NCBI RefSeq assembly: GCF_003339505.1
Contig: NZ_QPIW01000019.1
Coordinates: 62,001-126,000 of the forward strand
Reading direction: 5' to 3'
Source: Runella aurantiaca
Lineage (GTDB): Bacteria; Bacteroidota; Bacteroidia; Cytophagales; Spirosomataceae
Length of the DNA stretch: 64,000 nt
The position numbers and the translations under genes are program-made. The notes under the pieces are model-generated. The model saw only the letters and a list, made by a program, of their open reading frames with translations. It was not told the origin of the DNA and did not search any database. This document shows, piece by piece, positions 18,109 to 27,435 of the stretch (position 1 is its first letter; the number at the start of each line of letters is the position of its first letter).

Positions 18109-19608
18109 ATGCTTATTTCTCTTCAAAACGCCTTTGTACGTCGTTACGACACCGTGATACTTTCTGAGCTAGATTTTCAAATTCTCCCCGGCGAGCAATG
18201 GGCGATTGTGGGCGAAAACGGCAGTGGAAAAACTACTTTATTGGAAGTTTTGGCGGGGAAATGGCCCGTTTGGCGGGGAAAACTTGCTCATTCGTACGGC
18301 GAAGTACTGCTTTCAAAAGTTGCCGAGCTGGTCCCTTCTGATTATTCATTCAATCGAATTGTAGCTTCGGCCGCCCAATATTATCAACAGCGTTTCCACA
18401 GCTTTGAAGCTGAAATAGCACCTACGGTGCGGGAAGTATTGACCAATCAACTCAAACCCGTCGGCACAGTAGATGCGCATTCGGTACAATTACCAGAATC
18501 CACTATTTCAGAAGAAGATTTACTAAAAACCGCCCAGCTGCTTTCCATTGAGCATCTGCTCGACCGCCCTTTTGTCACGCTTTCCAACGGCGAAACCCGT
18601 CGGATGATGCTGACACGATCGTTGCTCAAAAAACCCAAACTGCTATTGTTAGATAATCCCTTTGCGGGCTTGGACGTCCACTCACGTGATGTCTTGCGCG
18701 AAGCATTAAAGCAATTAAAAGGCGAAGGGATATTGGTAATTCTCGTAACCTCTTCGGTCGAAATTCCCGAAAGCGTGACGAATGTATTGAAATTGAAAGA
18801 AGGAAAAATCGTGGGTGTGACTTCGGGCGGTGCGTCTACTGATGAAGCATCCAGTAAGATGTTAGGTACGGATTTACAGGCAAAATATAGACCCTTGCAG
18901 GGTGACAAAAATCCAGAATCGGTCCGTCAGGATTTTAAATTGGCCGTTAATCTGCGAAATATCAACGTGACTTATGGTAGTAAGAAAGTTTTGATAAACG
19001 TAGATTGGAAAATCAAAAACGGAGAAAAATGGGCTTTGGTCGGGCCAAACGGTTCAGGAAAATCAACGCTCCTGAGCCTCCTTACCGCCGACAATCCTCA
19101 GCGTTTTGCCAATGACTATGATCTTTTTGACGTCAAACGTGGTGGCGCTTCGATGTGGGACGTAAAAAGTAAAATAGGCCATGTTTCGCCCGAATTACAT
19201 TTGTATTTTCCGCAAGAAACCACCGTTTTTAAGGCCATTGCCTCTGGATTTTTTGATGCTACGGGGGTTTATTTCAGGAAGTTGACCGAGGAGCAGATTC
19301 AGCGCACGCACGTGGTGGCCGAATGGCTCAATGTAACCGCATTTATTGAAAAACCCTTTAAAAATATTTCGAAAGGACAACAACGATTGGTGCTTTTGGC
19401 CCGTGCCTTGGTCAAAAACCCGCCGCTTTTAATTTTGGACGAACCTTGTCAGGGATTGGATTTTGCGGCAGTCGAACATTTCAAAGAAGTCGTTGACGTC
19501 ATTTGTGATACGCCCGAGCGCACGCTCATTTACGTATCGCATTACGCCCACGAAATCCCGAGTTGCGTTACCCAAACGTTGCGTTTGGAAGAGGGAAAAG
19601 TTATCTAA
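18109..19608 (+). CDS. ModF/PhrA-like twin ABC ATPase
   Basis: 499 residues with two fused nucleotide-binding domains and no membrane segments. Domain 1: Walker A GENGSGKTTLL, signature LSNGETRRM, Walker B LLLLDNPFAGLD. Domain 2: Walker A GPNGSGKSTLL, signature ISKGQQRLVLL, Walker B LLILDEPCQGLD. The catalytic glutamate after Walker B is Asn in domain 1 but Glu in domain 2, so only one site looks fully competent. ModF-type proteins are soluble twin ATPases historically linked to molybdate genes or photorepair; no molybdate permease is nearby and the function is unsettled. The gene ends 8 bases short of a convergent membrane-protein gene. Confidence 0.85.
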   Translation: MLISLQNAFVRRYDTVILSELDFQILPGEQWAIVGENGSGKTTLLEVLAGKWPVWRGKLAHSYGEVLLSKVAELVPSDYSFNRIVASAAQYYQQRFHSFEAEIAPTVREVLTNQLKPVGTVDAHSVQLPESTISEEDLLKTAQLLSIEHLLDRPFVTLSNGETRRMMLTRSLLKKPKLLLLDNPFAGLDVHSRDVLREALKQLKGEGILVILVTSSVEIPESVTNVLKLKEGKIVGVTSGGASTDEASSKMLGTDLQAKYRPLQGDKNPESVRQDFKLAVNLRNINVTYGSKKVLINVDWKIKNGEKWALVGPNGSGKSTLLSLLTADNPQRFANDYDLFDVKRGGASMWDVKSKIGHVSPELHLYFPQETTVFKAIASGFFDATGVYFRKLTEEQIQRTHVVAEWLNVTAFIEKPFKNISKGQQRLVLLARALVKNPPLLILDEPCQGLDFAAVEHFKEVVDVICDTPERTLIYVSHYAHEIPSCVTQTLRLEEGKVI

Positions 19609-19616
19609 CCAGAACA

Positions 19617-21293
19617 TTATTGACCGCTTTCTACCAAGCGATTGGTCCAAAATACCCGTGGCGTTTGTCCTCTTCGTGCATTTACCAAAAAGAGTTGGTA
19701 AGTTCCAGGTTCAAGAAAACAGGCGGCAATCTCCCCCGCAAAACCCGGTCGAAAATACTCCTGTTTGGTCAAGAACTGAATCGGATTGGTTTTGGTGGCC
19801 GTGGCCGAAATAAAGTAGAAGCGTCGGTCATTTTTCAACATCCACAACCAAGCCTCTCCTTGGTTCAGTTGAAACCTGAGCGTGTCGGTTTTTACGGTAG
19901 CTACGCGTCTACACCGGGCGGTATCTTCCGAAACAGTTTCCCATTCTAGCGTGGTTGGAATAAAAGGCTGCAACGAATCTGTTTTCAGCATCGCAACATC
20001 CACCAAAGGAGAATCCGTTTGGCAAACTATATTTTGGGACTGAGAAGTTTGATAGATTTCGGGCAAACCGTTTTGTGCTTTCCAGTTCAAGTACAGCAGG
20101 TTATTGTGTTGCATGTTGTAAGTATCTGCCCAAAATTTCTGATACTCCATGTAGCGGTAGCCCCAATCACGGTAATACGATAATCCCCAAATACCCATGC
20201 TGACTCCTAAAAACATAAGAAAGAGTCGGTGAAGAATGACTTTATTATTTTGTAATTGAATAAGTAAAATAAGGTACCCAATCCCTACCAGCAAGGCAGA
20301 ATAATGCCGATAACGCCCCAGCAACGCAGCATCAGCGCCCACTGGCTCAGTACGCAAAAGGGCCACTGCCGCCGCCGTCAGCAAGGCAAACAACGCATAA
20401 GCCGTTAACTTAAAGGTCGGTGAAGTCCAATAACGTGTTTGTTGAATAGCTTTGAAATTGGTTAAAAACAAAACCATCACCATCGCAGCCCCCAAGCTCG
20501 CCGCTACCCATTTAAAACTTCCCGAAATAAAATCTCCGTAGCCACCGATAAATAGACAAACCCCCAACAGCCACTGCACAGGATTGGTTTGAATGCCGTA
20601 TGCATCATCGGGCACCCCAAACGATTTTGCCCACCAGTAGCCTCCTAAAAAAATACCCCCCAAAAGTGACCACAGCGCCATTCGCGCCAGAGATGCCCGT
20701 TGCACAATTAAAATTACTAGGCCAATAAATATACTTAACAGCCCATTTCCATTGGAAAATGTCGCCCCTGCGGCGCAAAGAAAGGCCAAGGTAAAGCGCC
20801 AACGACTTAGCTTTTGCTCATTATTTATCAACAGATGAATAGATTCAAAGGCGAGCCAAATCACTACCATGTTTGACCAGACGGCCATTGGCCACAATGC
20901 CGTTTCGGTAAATTGAAGCTGAAACAGGATAAAAAGAACTGGCAAAAAATACAGTGTAGGCATTTTGGCCTCTTTCAAACTACTATGAAGCAACCACGCC
21001 ACCCGAACCCAACAAAGATTGCCGACCACAACCATGGTTTTCAGATTAACACAACCACTGATTATAACCTGTAAATAGGCAATTATTTTAGCCGGCAATA
21101 TGACATGCTCACGAAAAGGCGTAAAAAAGAGCCTCAAGGATTGTTCATCAAAGGGGAAGGCATGATTGATAAACGCAACAATCACGGGAAGGTCATCCTC
21201 GTTGGGAAATGGAATACTGAAGCGAATTAAATATAGAAAATAGGCAAAAATGGGGATTGCAGCGGCAAGTGCTAAAATAATTCGTTTGGGCAT
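19617..21293 (-). CDS. Large polytopic membrane protein, possibly GT-C-like glycosyltransferase
   Basis: 558 residues. About ten to twelve hydrophobic segments fill the first 390 residues, followed by a soluble C-terminal domain of about 150 residues. The first outer loop carries an acidic pair (PFPNEDDLP), a feature shared with GT-C lipid-linked-sugar transferases, and a later segment has LLGRYRHYSALL. I cannot assign a family with certainty. It stands alone, convergent with the ModF-like gene (8-base gap), with the terminator of the DUF4249 gene just upstream of its start. Confidence 0.7.
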   Translation of the reverse strand: MPKRIILALAAAIPIFAYFLYLIRFSIPFPNEDDLPVIVAFINHAFPFDEQSLRLFFTPFREHVILPAKIIAYLQVIISGCVNLKTMVVVGNLCWVRVAWLLHSSLKEAKMPTLYFLPVLFILFQLQFTETALWPMAVWSNMVVIWLAFESIHLLINNEQKLSRWRFTLAFLCAAGATFSNGNGLLSIFIGLVILIVQRASLARMALWSLLGGIFLGGYWWAKSFGVPDDAYGIQTNPVQWLLGVCLFIGGYGDFISGSFKWVAASLGAAMVMVLFLTNFKAIQQTRYWTSPTFKLTAYALFALLTAAAVALLRTEPVGADAALLGRYRHYSALLVGIGYLILLIQLQNNKVILHRLFLMFLGVSMGIWGLSYYRDWGYRYMEYQKFWADTYNMQHNNLLYLNWKAQNGLPEIYQTSQSQNIVCQTDSPLVDVAMLKTDSLQPFIPTTLEWETVSEDTARCRRVATVKTDTLRFQLNQGEAWLWMLKNDRRFYFISATATKTNPIQFLTKQEYFRPGFAGEIAACFLEPGTYQLFLVNARRGQTPRVFWTNRLVESGQ

Positions 21294-21312
21294 ACGCTTA
21301 CGCTATAATGTG

Positions 21313-21367
21313 AAAAACCTGACAGATTTGCAGGAAAGAAATAGTCATGCAAATCCATCAGGTTTTT
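21313..21367 (-). terminator. Terminator after the DUF4249 gene
   Basis: Nested inverted repeat: outer arms AAAAACCTGA (21313-21322) and TCAGGTTTTT (21358-21367), inner arms GATTTGCA and TGCAAATC, with a loop of about 15 bases. On the minus strand it ends in a T-run, placing it about 80 bases after the DUF4249 stop. Confidence 0.75.
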
Positions 21368-21447
21368 GTAAGTCACCGCCCACCACAAGTTTGGGATGGT
21401 TTTGCACGGAACAAATATACAAAACCAACGAAATTCATCGCGTAATT

Positions 21448-22368
21448 TTATCCATTCTTAGGCTTGGCCTTTTTGGCATCAATCACTGTTTGAAAAGTAC
21501 TGACCCCCGATGCTCCAAAAAAGCCCAGCGCCTTGCGTCCATTCGGGTTGACATTGGTAACGTTAGTAAAAATATTGGAAGGTGGCGTGGCAAAAAGCCC
21601 GCCATTGGTAGACTCGATACGTACTTGGTTGAGAAAGTAATACGCTTCTAGCGACACACTTAGCAGCTCTACTTTCATCGTATCTTTCTCAAGCGCAAAC
21701 TCTATCTGAGGCACCACCGATTGCCGAATCGGAAGAATAAAAATCAAGCCGTCGCTGTTGGCACCAGGACTAAACGCCGCATCAAAAGCCGTTGAGATGT
21801 TGCTTGCGCTATTGTAGTACTTGCCGTTTCGGTATGATTTTATCCAATAACAATCCCCCGCGCCAGCAGGGTCACGCGCAAAAAATTCGGGCTTATAGCC
21901 TTCTTGGGGCGAGCCATCGGTGGGTGCAACGGGAAGTTTATCAAAAAAATACGTCATTGAATCAATCTTGGGTACGCGATTGAGTTTGGTTGTAGCCCGA
22001 TATTCTTCCGTACCAAATTTAACATTAAGCGTATACGTGCCCCCAATGCGCCCTAGCGAATCGCTTGCCGAAGCGGGTTTCCAGACATAGTACCCGTTGT
22101 TTTTGAGGTCTTTAAATGTAAAAACTTTGCCTTTGTCGTCGGTAACAATAACGGTAGCATTCAGCAAGGGCTTGGCGGGCCTATTGTCAAAATAAGGGGC
22201 CGATTCTGTCAGGCGAATGGTATGCTCGGTGGCTTGATTAGTTACCCAGCCGTCTACAACCAACTGAGGGTCTCCTGAAGGAATGTCTAAATCTACTACA
22301 TCTTCACAACTTGTTAGAGCGCTAAGAGTCAGCGTCAAAATGAATAATTGAGCGAATATTTTTTTCAT
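21448..22368 (-). CDS. DUF4249 outer-membrane lipoprotein
   Basis: 306 residues. A lipoprotein signal peptide ends at Cys21 (LSALTSC), followed by EDVVDLDIPSG and PQLVVDGWVTN, the typical opening of DUF4249 proteins. The remainder is beta-rich (TYTLNVKFGTEEY, GGLFATPPSNIFTNV). DUF4249 proteins are found in Bacteroidota directly beside a TonB-dependent receptor, as here (29 bases downstream of the receptor gene), and are thought to be accessory surface lipoproteins of that receptor, by analogy to SusD. Ligand unknown. Transcribed as the second gene of the pair and followed by a terminator. Confidence 0.9.
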   Translation of the reverse strand: MKKIFAQLFILTLTLSALTSCEDVVDLDIPSGDPQLVVDGWVTNQATEHTIRLTESAPYFDNRPAKPLLNATVIVTDDKGKVFTFKDLKNNGYYVWKPASASDSLGRIGGTYTLNVKFGTEEYRATTKLNRVPKIDSMTYFFDKLPVAPTDGSPQEGYKPEFFARDPAGAGDCYWIKSYRNGKYYNSASNISTAFDAAFSPGANSDGLIFILPIRQSVVPQIEFALEKDTMKVELLSVSLEAYYFLNQVRIESTNGGLFATPPSNIFTNVTNVNPNGRKALGFFGASGVSTFQTVIDAKKAKPKNG

Positions 22369-22397
22369 GGCATGTATCTATTGTCAAAATTCAATGA

Positions 22398-24752
22398 TCA
22401 GAATTTAAAATTATAAGTAACCGCAGGAATCACACTGCCAATGATAGAATAACGTACGGCCTCGGTTTGGAGGTTATTATCTTCATTTTGCTGTACATAA
22501 GTTGAAAACGGATTCCGGCGATTGTACGCGTTATACACGCTGAAAACCCATTCCCCCTGCCCTTTGCCAAACAGCTTTTTCTTGGATTTAAGCGTAGCAC
22601 CAAAATCCAAACGGTGATAGGAAGGAATCCGCGAAGCATTGCGCGAATCATTTACATTTTGCGGCAATGCCCATCCTCCCCATTCAAAGCGGTTGGTAGG
22701 AAAGGAGGCTGGCGTACCCGTGTTGAAGGCAAAATTGGTCGAGAAACTCCAACGCTCATTCAGTTGGTATAAACCTACCACCGAAAGATTGTGGGTTTTA
22801 TCAAAACGGGCGGGAAACCAGCCGTTGTTATTGATTCCTTCTATTTTTCGTTCTGTACGCGCCAAGGTGTAGCTCAGCCACCCCGTTAGTTTGCCACGAT
22901 TTTTCTTTACGTAAAATTCTGCTCCATAGGCCCGACCATTGCCAAAGAGCAAATCACCTTCGAGGTATTTATTGAGCAACAAATCAGAATTACGAACATA
23001 ATCAATTTGGTTTTGGAGGTCTTTATAATACACCTCTACGGAAGCTTCGTAGGTATTGTCCTGAAAATTTTGGAACCATCCCAACGCTACTTGGTCGGCA
23101 ATTTGAGGCTTAATGATTTTTGAGCTCAACGTCCACACATCCAACGGCGAGCTTGCGGCGGTGTTGGACAATAAATGCAAATATTGCACAGTGCGGTTAT
23201 AACTGGCTTTGATAGAAGTCGAGGGCGAAAGTTCAATTTTTGTCGAAAACCGCGGCTCCCAATTTCCGTATTCATTGATTACGCCTGTTTCATATTTGGT
23301 TTCTGAAACGGGAATTTTACGTTCTCCTTTGACGATTTCCTGAAATTCAAAGTTAGTGCCCGGGCCCAGATTTCTAAAATGCGAATAGCGAATTCCGTAC
23401 TGAAACGACAACCAATCGTTTACTTTTTGTTCATTGCCAATGTACAACGCCGATTCATCTGCGTAGCGCGCGTCGATGCTGATATTGCGTGACTCCCCGC
23501 TCGAAATCGCTAATGCCGTTCCGGGTTTTGAAGTATAGTTGATGTATTGTCCCCCAAACGTAACCGTATTGTTTGGCGTCAGATAATACGTAAAATCAGG
23601 CTTGAGGCTCCACGTCTGAATGTTTGAATTCCACTTGAATTTATCGCCAGTTTTGCTCGTATTGTTGCGGTCTGATTCCAATCCGTAGTCATAATTGGAA
23701 TAAAACGTGGTAAAATTCATGAAAAGTTTGTTGTTGAAAACGTGGTTCCAACGCGCCGTGGCGGTTTGGTTTCCCCAATCAAATCCAAAATCAGCACCAA
23801 ACACATCGCGGCCAAAATAACCAGAAGCATAAACAGTATTTTTGTCGTCAATCCGATAATTGGCTTTGGCCGTAAAGTCATAGAAATAAAAGCGCGAACC
23901 TTTCAAATCTCCGCTCAAAAATGGCTTGGCCAGCACATCAATGTACGACCGCCGCCCCGCCACAATAAACGAGCCTTTTCCTTTGGCAAGGGGCCGTTCA
24001 TAACTCAACCGAGAGAAGATTGTGCCCACGCCTCCGTTAATTTCCGTCTTTTTTGAATTCCCTTCTTTGAGCCTCACGTCCAGAATGGAGGAAATACGTC
24101 CACCGTATTGCGCCGGAATCCCTCCTTTGACCAACTTAACGTCTTTGATGGCATCTGGATTAAAAACCGAGAAAAAGCCAAACAAATGCGAAGAATTAAA
24201 GACGGGAGCTTCGTCCAAAAGAACCAAATTCTGGTCAATATTGCCCCCGCGAACGTTAAAACCGCTTGCCCCCTCTCCTACACTCGTCACCCCTGGCAAC
24301 AACTGAATACTGCGCACTAAATCTACCTCACCCAACAAAGCCGGCATTTGGCGGATGGTCTTCATTTCCACCTTATTGACCGACATTTCAATGTTTTTGA
24401 CGTTCTCGTCTTCTTTTGTGGCCTTGACAACTACTTCCTGAAGTTTAAGACTTTCATCTTTGAGTTCAAGATTCAGTTTTAAGTCGGCGGTAAGCTCAAT
24501 TTTCTTTTCGATTTTTTCGTAACCGATGTAATTGAAAACCAAGGTGTAAGTTCCAGTTGGCAGATTGAGCGCATAGTAGCCGTAATCGTTGGTGACTGTT
24601 CCGTTGCCAATTTCGCGCACGTATACCGATACGCCAATCAGGGTTTCACCGTCAGAAGCATCTTTGATGTACCCGCTTACAGTCTTTCGCTCTTGGCCGT
24701 ATGCGTAGGTAAGCGTTAAAAGAAAGACCAGACTCGTTAAGATTTGTTTCAT
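22398..24752 (-). CDS. TonB-dependent outer-membrane receptor (DUF4249-partnered)
   Basis: 784 residues. Signal peptide (ends TYAYGQ), a carboxypeptidase-regulatory-like beta-sandwich (VSGYIKDASDGETLIGVSVYV ... NYIGYEKIEKKI), a plug domain with QLLPGVTSVGEGASGFNVRGG and LDEAPVFNSSHLFGFF, and a 22-strand-type barrel ending on aromatic VTYNFKF. The length is shorter than SusC proteins (about 1000), as expected for the DUF4249-linked group. It should import a TonB-dependent substrate; the substrate is not identifiable. A -7-like TAGGTTTG lies about 96 bases upstream. Confidence 0.93.
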   Translation of the reverse strand: MKQILTSLVFLLTLTYAYGQERKTVSGYIKDASDGETLIGVSVYVREIGNGTVTNDYGYYALNLPTGTYTLVFNYIGYEKIEKKIELTADLKLNLELKDESLKLQEVVVKATKEDENVKNIEMSVNKVEMKTIRQMPALLGEVDLVRSIQLLPGVTSVGEGASGFNVRGGNIDQNLVLLDEAPVFNSSHLFGFFSVFNPDAIKDVKLVKGGIPAQYGGRISSILDVRLKEGNSKKTEINGGVGTIFSRLSYERPLAKGKGSFIVAGRRSYIDVLAKPFLSGDLKGSRFYFYDFTAKANYRIDDKNTVYASGYFGRDVFGADFGFDWGNQTATARWNHVFNNKLFMNFTTFYSNYDYGLESDRNNTSKTGDKFKWNSNIQTWSLKPDFTYYLTPNNTVTFGGQYINYTSKPGTALAISSGESRNISIDARYADESALYIGNEQKVNDWLSFQYGIRYSHFRNLGPGTNFEFQEIVKGERKIPVSETKYETGVINEYGNWEPRFSTKIELSPSTSIKASYNRTVQYLHLLSNTAASSPLDVWTLSSKIIKPQIADQVALGWFQNFQDNTYEASVEVYYKDLQNQIDYVRNSDLLLNKYLEGDLLFGNGRAYGAEFYVKKNRGKLTGWLSYTLARTERKIEGINNNGWFPARFDKTHNLSVVGLYQLNERWSFSTNFAFNTGTPASFPTNRFEWGGWALPQNVNDSRNASRIPSYHRLDFGATLKSKKKLFGKGQGEWVFSVYNAYNRRNPFSTYVQQNEDNNLQTEAVRYSIIGSVIPAVTYNFKF

Positions 24753-24847
24753 AGCTGATGATGGGTTATTGATTGTTTTTAAAATGACAATCTGCGGGGA
24801 AGGTTCCCCTATCTATATGTTTGTACTTTTCTGATATAGAAACGTTG

Positions 24848-24855
24848 CAAACCTA
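24848..24855 (-). promoter_or_regulatory. -7 element for the receptor/DUF4249 pair
   Basis: On the minus strand this reads TAGGTTTG, matching TAnnTTTG, about 96 bases before the receptor ATG. The -33 position holds only T-rich sequence. Confidence 0.35.
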
Positions 24856-24941
24856 CTTCATTGTTCAAAAAAATAAGATAAAATTGGGATGAACTGCCTG
24901 AAAAACGGCGTAAACGGGAAGAATGGAGGTATTAAAAATGC

Positions 24942-24967
24942 AAAAGCACCGCCAAGGCAGTGCTTTT
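24942..24967 (-). terminator. Terminator after the GH20 gene
   Basis: Arms AAAAGCAC (24942-24949) and GTGCTTTT (24960-24967) with additional inner GCC/GGC pairs; on the minus strand the hairpin is followed by GCATTTTTAATA, about 20 bases past the hexosaminidase stop. Confidence 0.75.
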
Positions 24968-24987
24968 GAGGTATCTTTAAAAAATTG

Positions 24988-27303
24988 TTAATCTACCACA
25001 ACTTCATCCATTGCAATCGTTGTAGGTCGCCCTGCTGCGGGATGTCCTGCGGGAGCTGGACCAGCGTTTTTAGCACGAATTCGAATATAACGGGCACGGG
25101 CCGTTTTGAAATCTGCCACTACTGGCATAATCTGCCACGGCCCTTCCAGTTCGTACTTTACAGGCTGAGCCAATGCATCTTTAAAACTTTCACCATCGCG
25201 CGAAAGGCCGATTTCAACCGATGTCGGCGGAAATATGTTGTTCATGATTACTTTGAGAAAGTTAGCTGAGACTTTGGTAACGGGTTTTACTTCTCCTAAA
25301 TCAATCGTAATTTCAAAATCTTTACCCGACATACGCACCCATTCAGCGTTGTTTCGGGGGCTTTGCGCTACTTGGCCGTCCGTGAGTTTCTTTTTGTCTG
25401 TATCTACGCCTTCAGCTGGTCCGTTGGCATAAGTGTAGGGTTTTCCTTTGGCGCGGTGAATAAAAAATTTCTCTTCAAACGTGGCTCCTGCCGTAGTGAT
25501 AGCTTTAATTGTTGTAATTTTATCCAATGTAATGGGCATTAAATATTCGGTCGAGCTTGTCGACGGTTCTTTGCCGTCCGTGGTATAATATATTTTACTA
25601 TCGGAGTCCAATTTTTCCAACCGAACCTGCAATTGCCCTTGATTATTAAATTGCGTCACCGCCCGTACGTCCAGAATTCGTTTTGAATAATTGACTTTCA
25701 GATAATCTAACCGTTTTAGATGCTCTTTCAGGCGCGTTGCAAAATCTTCAAAATTCTTACCGCCCGAAGGTACCCAAGCCACTTCGGCAATGGCCGTGGC
25801 GCGTGGGAACGTCATGTATTCTACCTGTGCAGGGCTTGGCATGTATTCGGTCCAAACATTGCCTTGCACCCCCAAAATATATTTTTGTTCTTGGGGAGAA
25901 AATCCTGCTCCGGGATCATATTCGTATACTTTTTCAATGGGTAAATACCCTCCGATAGCCAAGGGTTCTTTGGCAGGATTGGCCTGATAATAGTCCAGAT
26001 AGTAATAAGTATTGGGCGTCATGATGACATTATGCTTTTGCTTGGCGGCTTCAATGCCTCCTTTGGTGCCACGCCAGCTCATCACCGTTGCATTGGGTGC
26101 TACGCCGCCTTCCAAAATCTCGTCCCAACCGATAATGGCTCGCCCTTTCGAATTAACAAACTTTTCGATGCGCTTAATGAAATAGCTTTGGAGTTCATGT
26201 TCATCCTTGAGTTTCAGTTTTTTTATTAGCTCCTGACAAAAAACACTCTGCTTCCAAGCATCTTTGGGGGCTTCATCCCCACCGATATGAACGTATTTCC
26301 CAGGAAACAAGGTGAATACTTCTGTCAACACATCCTGCAAAAACGTAAAAGTTTTCTCATTTGGGCAATAAATATCGTTCATCACGCCCCATTTGGTGGC
26401 CACCTCGTATTTTTTAGAGGGCTCACAACCCAACTCAGGATACGCCGCCAACGCCGCCGATGAGTGCCCTGGCAGTTCGATTTCGGGAATAATGGTCACG
26501 TATTTTGATTGGGCATACTTCACCACCTCTTTGATTTCGGCTTGGGTATAAAAACCATCGATTTCTTTTCCATCAAACTTTTGCGGATAGTTTTCTGAAT
26601 ACTGGCCAACAAGCGTTTCTTTGCGTTTTGCCCCTATTTGAGTCAGTTTTGGATATTTCTTTATCTCAATGCGCCATCCCTGATCGTCTGTTAAGTGCCA
26701 ATGAAAAATGTTCATTTTGTGCAATGCCAACAAATCAATGTATTTTTTAACAAACGAAATGGGCATAAAATGCCGACTGACATCCAGCATAAGGCCACGA
26801 TGAACAAAACGGGGCTTGTCCTGAATCTGACACACGGGCATCGACCATGCCACATTTTCAACGGATACGGGACTAAAAACAGCCGTCGGCAATAGTTGCA
26901 GAATGGTTTGCAACCCGTAGAAAGCACCTTGCGGTGTTGCCGCTTCCAACGTAACTCGGTCAGTGCTTACGCTAAGCTTATAGCCTTCTGTACCAAGTCC
27001 TAATGCTTTATTTAGGCGAATATAAATTATGTTTTTGGCCGTTGGGGCTGCTGTTGCGGCAATGGCCAAAGGTAGTTTTGAAGCCGTTTTCAACGTCGTT
27101 GCCAAACTTTGCGCAACTACTTTCAACGGTGCATCTTTGGCCGTGACAATAATTTTAGTTTGCGCATTTAATACAAACGTCCCCTCACCGCCATTGAACT
27201 GCGCAGGAAAAGGAATCAGATTGTAGTTATTTTCTTGGGCTTGAAGAAGTGTAAAGCGTAAGATGCAAAGTGTAAAGAAGAAAATTAGTTTTTTCATGCT
27301 CAT
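24988..27303 (-). CDS. Beta-N-acetylhexosaminidase, GH20
   Basis: 771 residues; the Met two codons in (27297) is an equally good start. Signal peptide ending LLQAQ, an N-terminal GH20b domain (about 25-155), and the GH20 catalytic barrel with FHWHLTDDQGWR and the catalytic pair in HIGGDEAPKDAW. A chitobiase C-terminal beta-domain (IYYTTDGKEPSTSS, about 580-620) and an F5/8-type-C-like module (ITIDLGEVKPVTKVSANF) follow. It removes terminal GlcNAc/GalNAc from chitin fragments, glycans or peptidoglycan, in the periplasm or at the surface. It is a single gene with its own terminator, not part of an evident polysaccharide-utilisation locus. Confidence 0.94.
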   Translation of the reverse strand: MSMKKLIFFFTLCILRFTLLQAQENNYNLIPFPAQFNGGEGTFVLNAQTKIIVTAKDAPLKVVAQSLATTLKTASKLPLAIAATAAPTAKNIIYIRLNKALGLGTEGYKLSVSTDRVTLEAATPQGAFYGLQTILQLLPTAVFSPVSVENVAWSMPVCQIQDKPRFVHRGLMLDVSRHFMPISFVKKYIDLLALHKMNIFHWHLTDDQGWRIEIKKYPKLTQIGAKRKETLVGQYSENYPQKFDGKEIDGFYTQAEIKEVVKYAQSKYVTIIPEIELPGHSSAALAAYPELGCEPSKKYEVATKWGVMNDIYCPNEKTFTFLQDVLTEVFTLFPGKYVHIGGDEAPKDAWKQSVFCQELIKKLKLKDEHELQSYFIKRIEKFVNSKGRAIIGWDEILEGGVAPNATVMSWRGTKGGIEAAKQKHNVIMTPNTYYYLDYYQANPAKEPLAIGGYLPIEKVYEYDPGAGFSPQEQKYILGVQGNVWTEYMPSPAQVEYMTFPRATAIAEVAWVPSGGKNFEDFATRLKEHLKRLDYLKVNYSKRILDVRAVTQFNNQGQLQVRLEKLDSDSKIYYTTDGKEPSTSSTEYLMPITLDKITTIKAITTAGATFEEKFFIHRAKGKPYTYANGPAEGVDTDKKKLTDGQVAQSPRNNAEWVRMSGKDFEITIDLGEVKPVTKVSANFLKVIMNNIFPPTSVEIGLSRDGESFKDALAQPVKYELEGPWQIMPVVADFKTARARYIRIRAKNAGPAPAGHPAAGRPTTIAMDEVVVD

Positions 27304-27380
27304 TATAAATCGTTTAAAAAAACAAAGGAACTAAAAAACGGCTGGAATTGGAAAAAAGTATTCTGTCATCAAAAGCAAAA

Positions 27381-27415
27381 AAAACGCCCCAACCTATGTC
27401 GGGGCGTTTTACGAT
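27381..27415 (-). terminator. rpoBC operon terminator
   Basis: Perfect arms AAAACGCCCC (27381-27390) and GGGGCGTTTT (27401-27410) around a 10-base loop, with an uninterrupted T-run on the minus strand after the stem. It lies 26 bases past the rpoC stop. Confidence 0.9.
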
Positions 27416-27435
27416 ATAAACTAATTGGAAACCTA

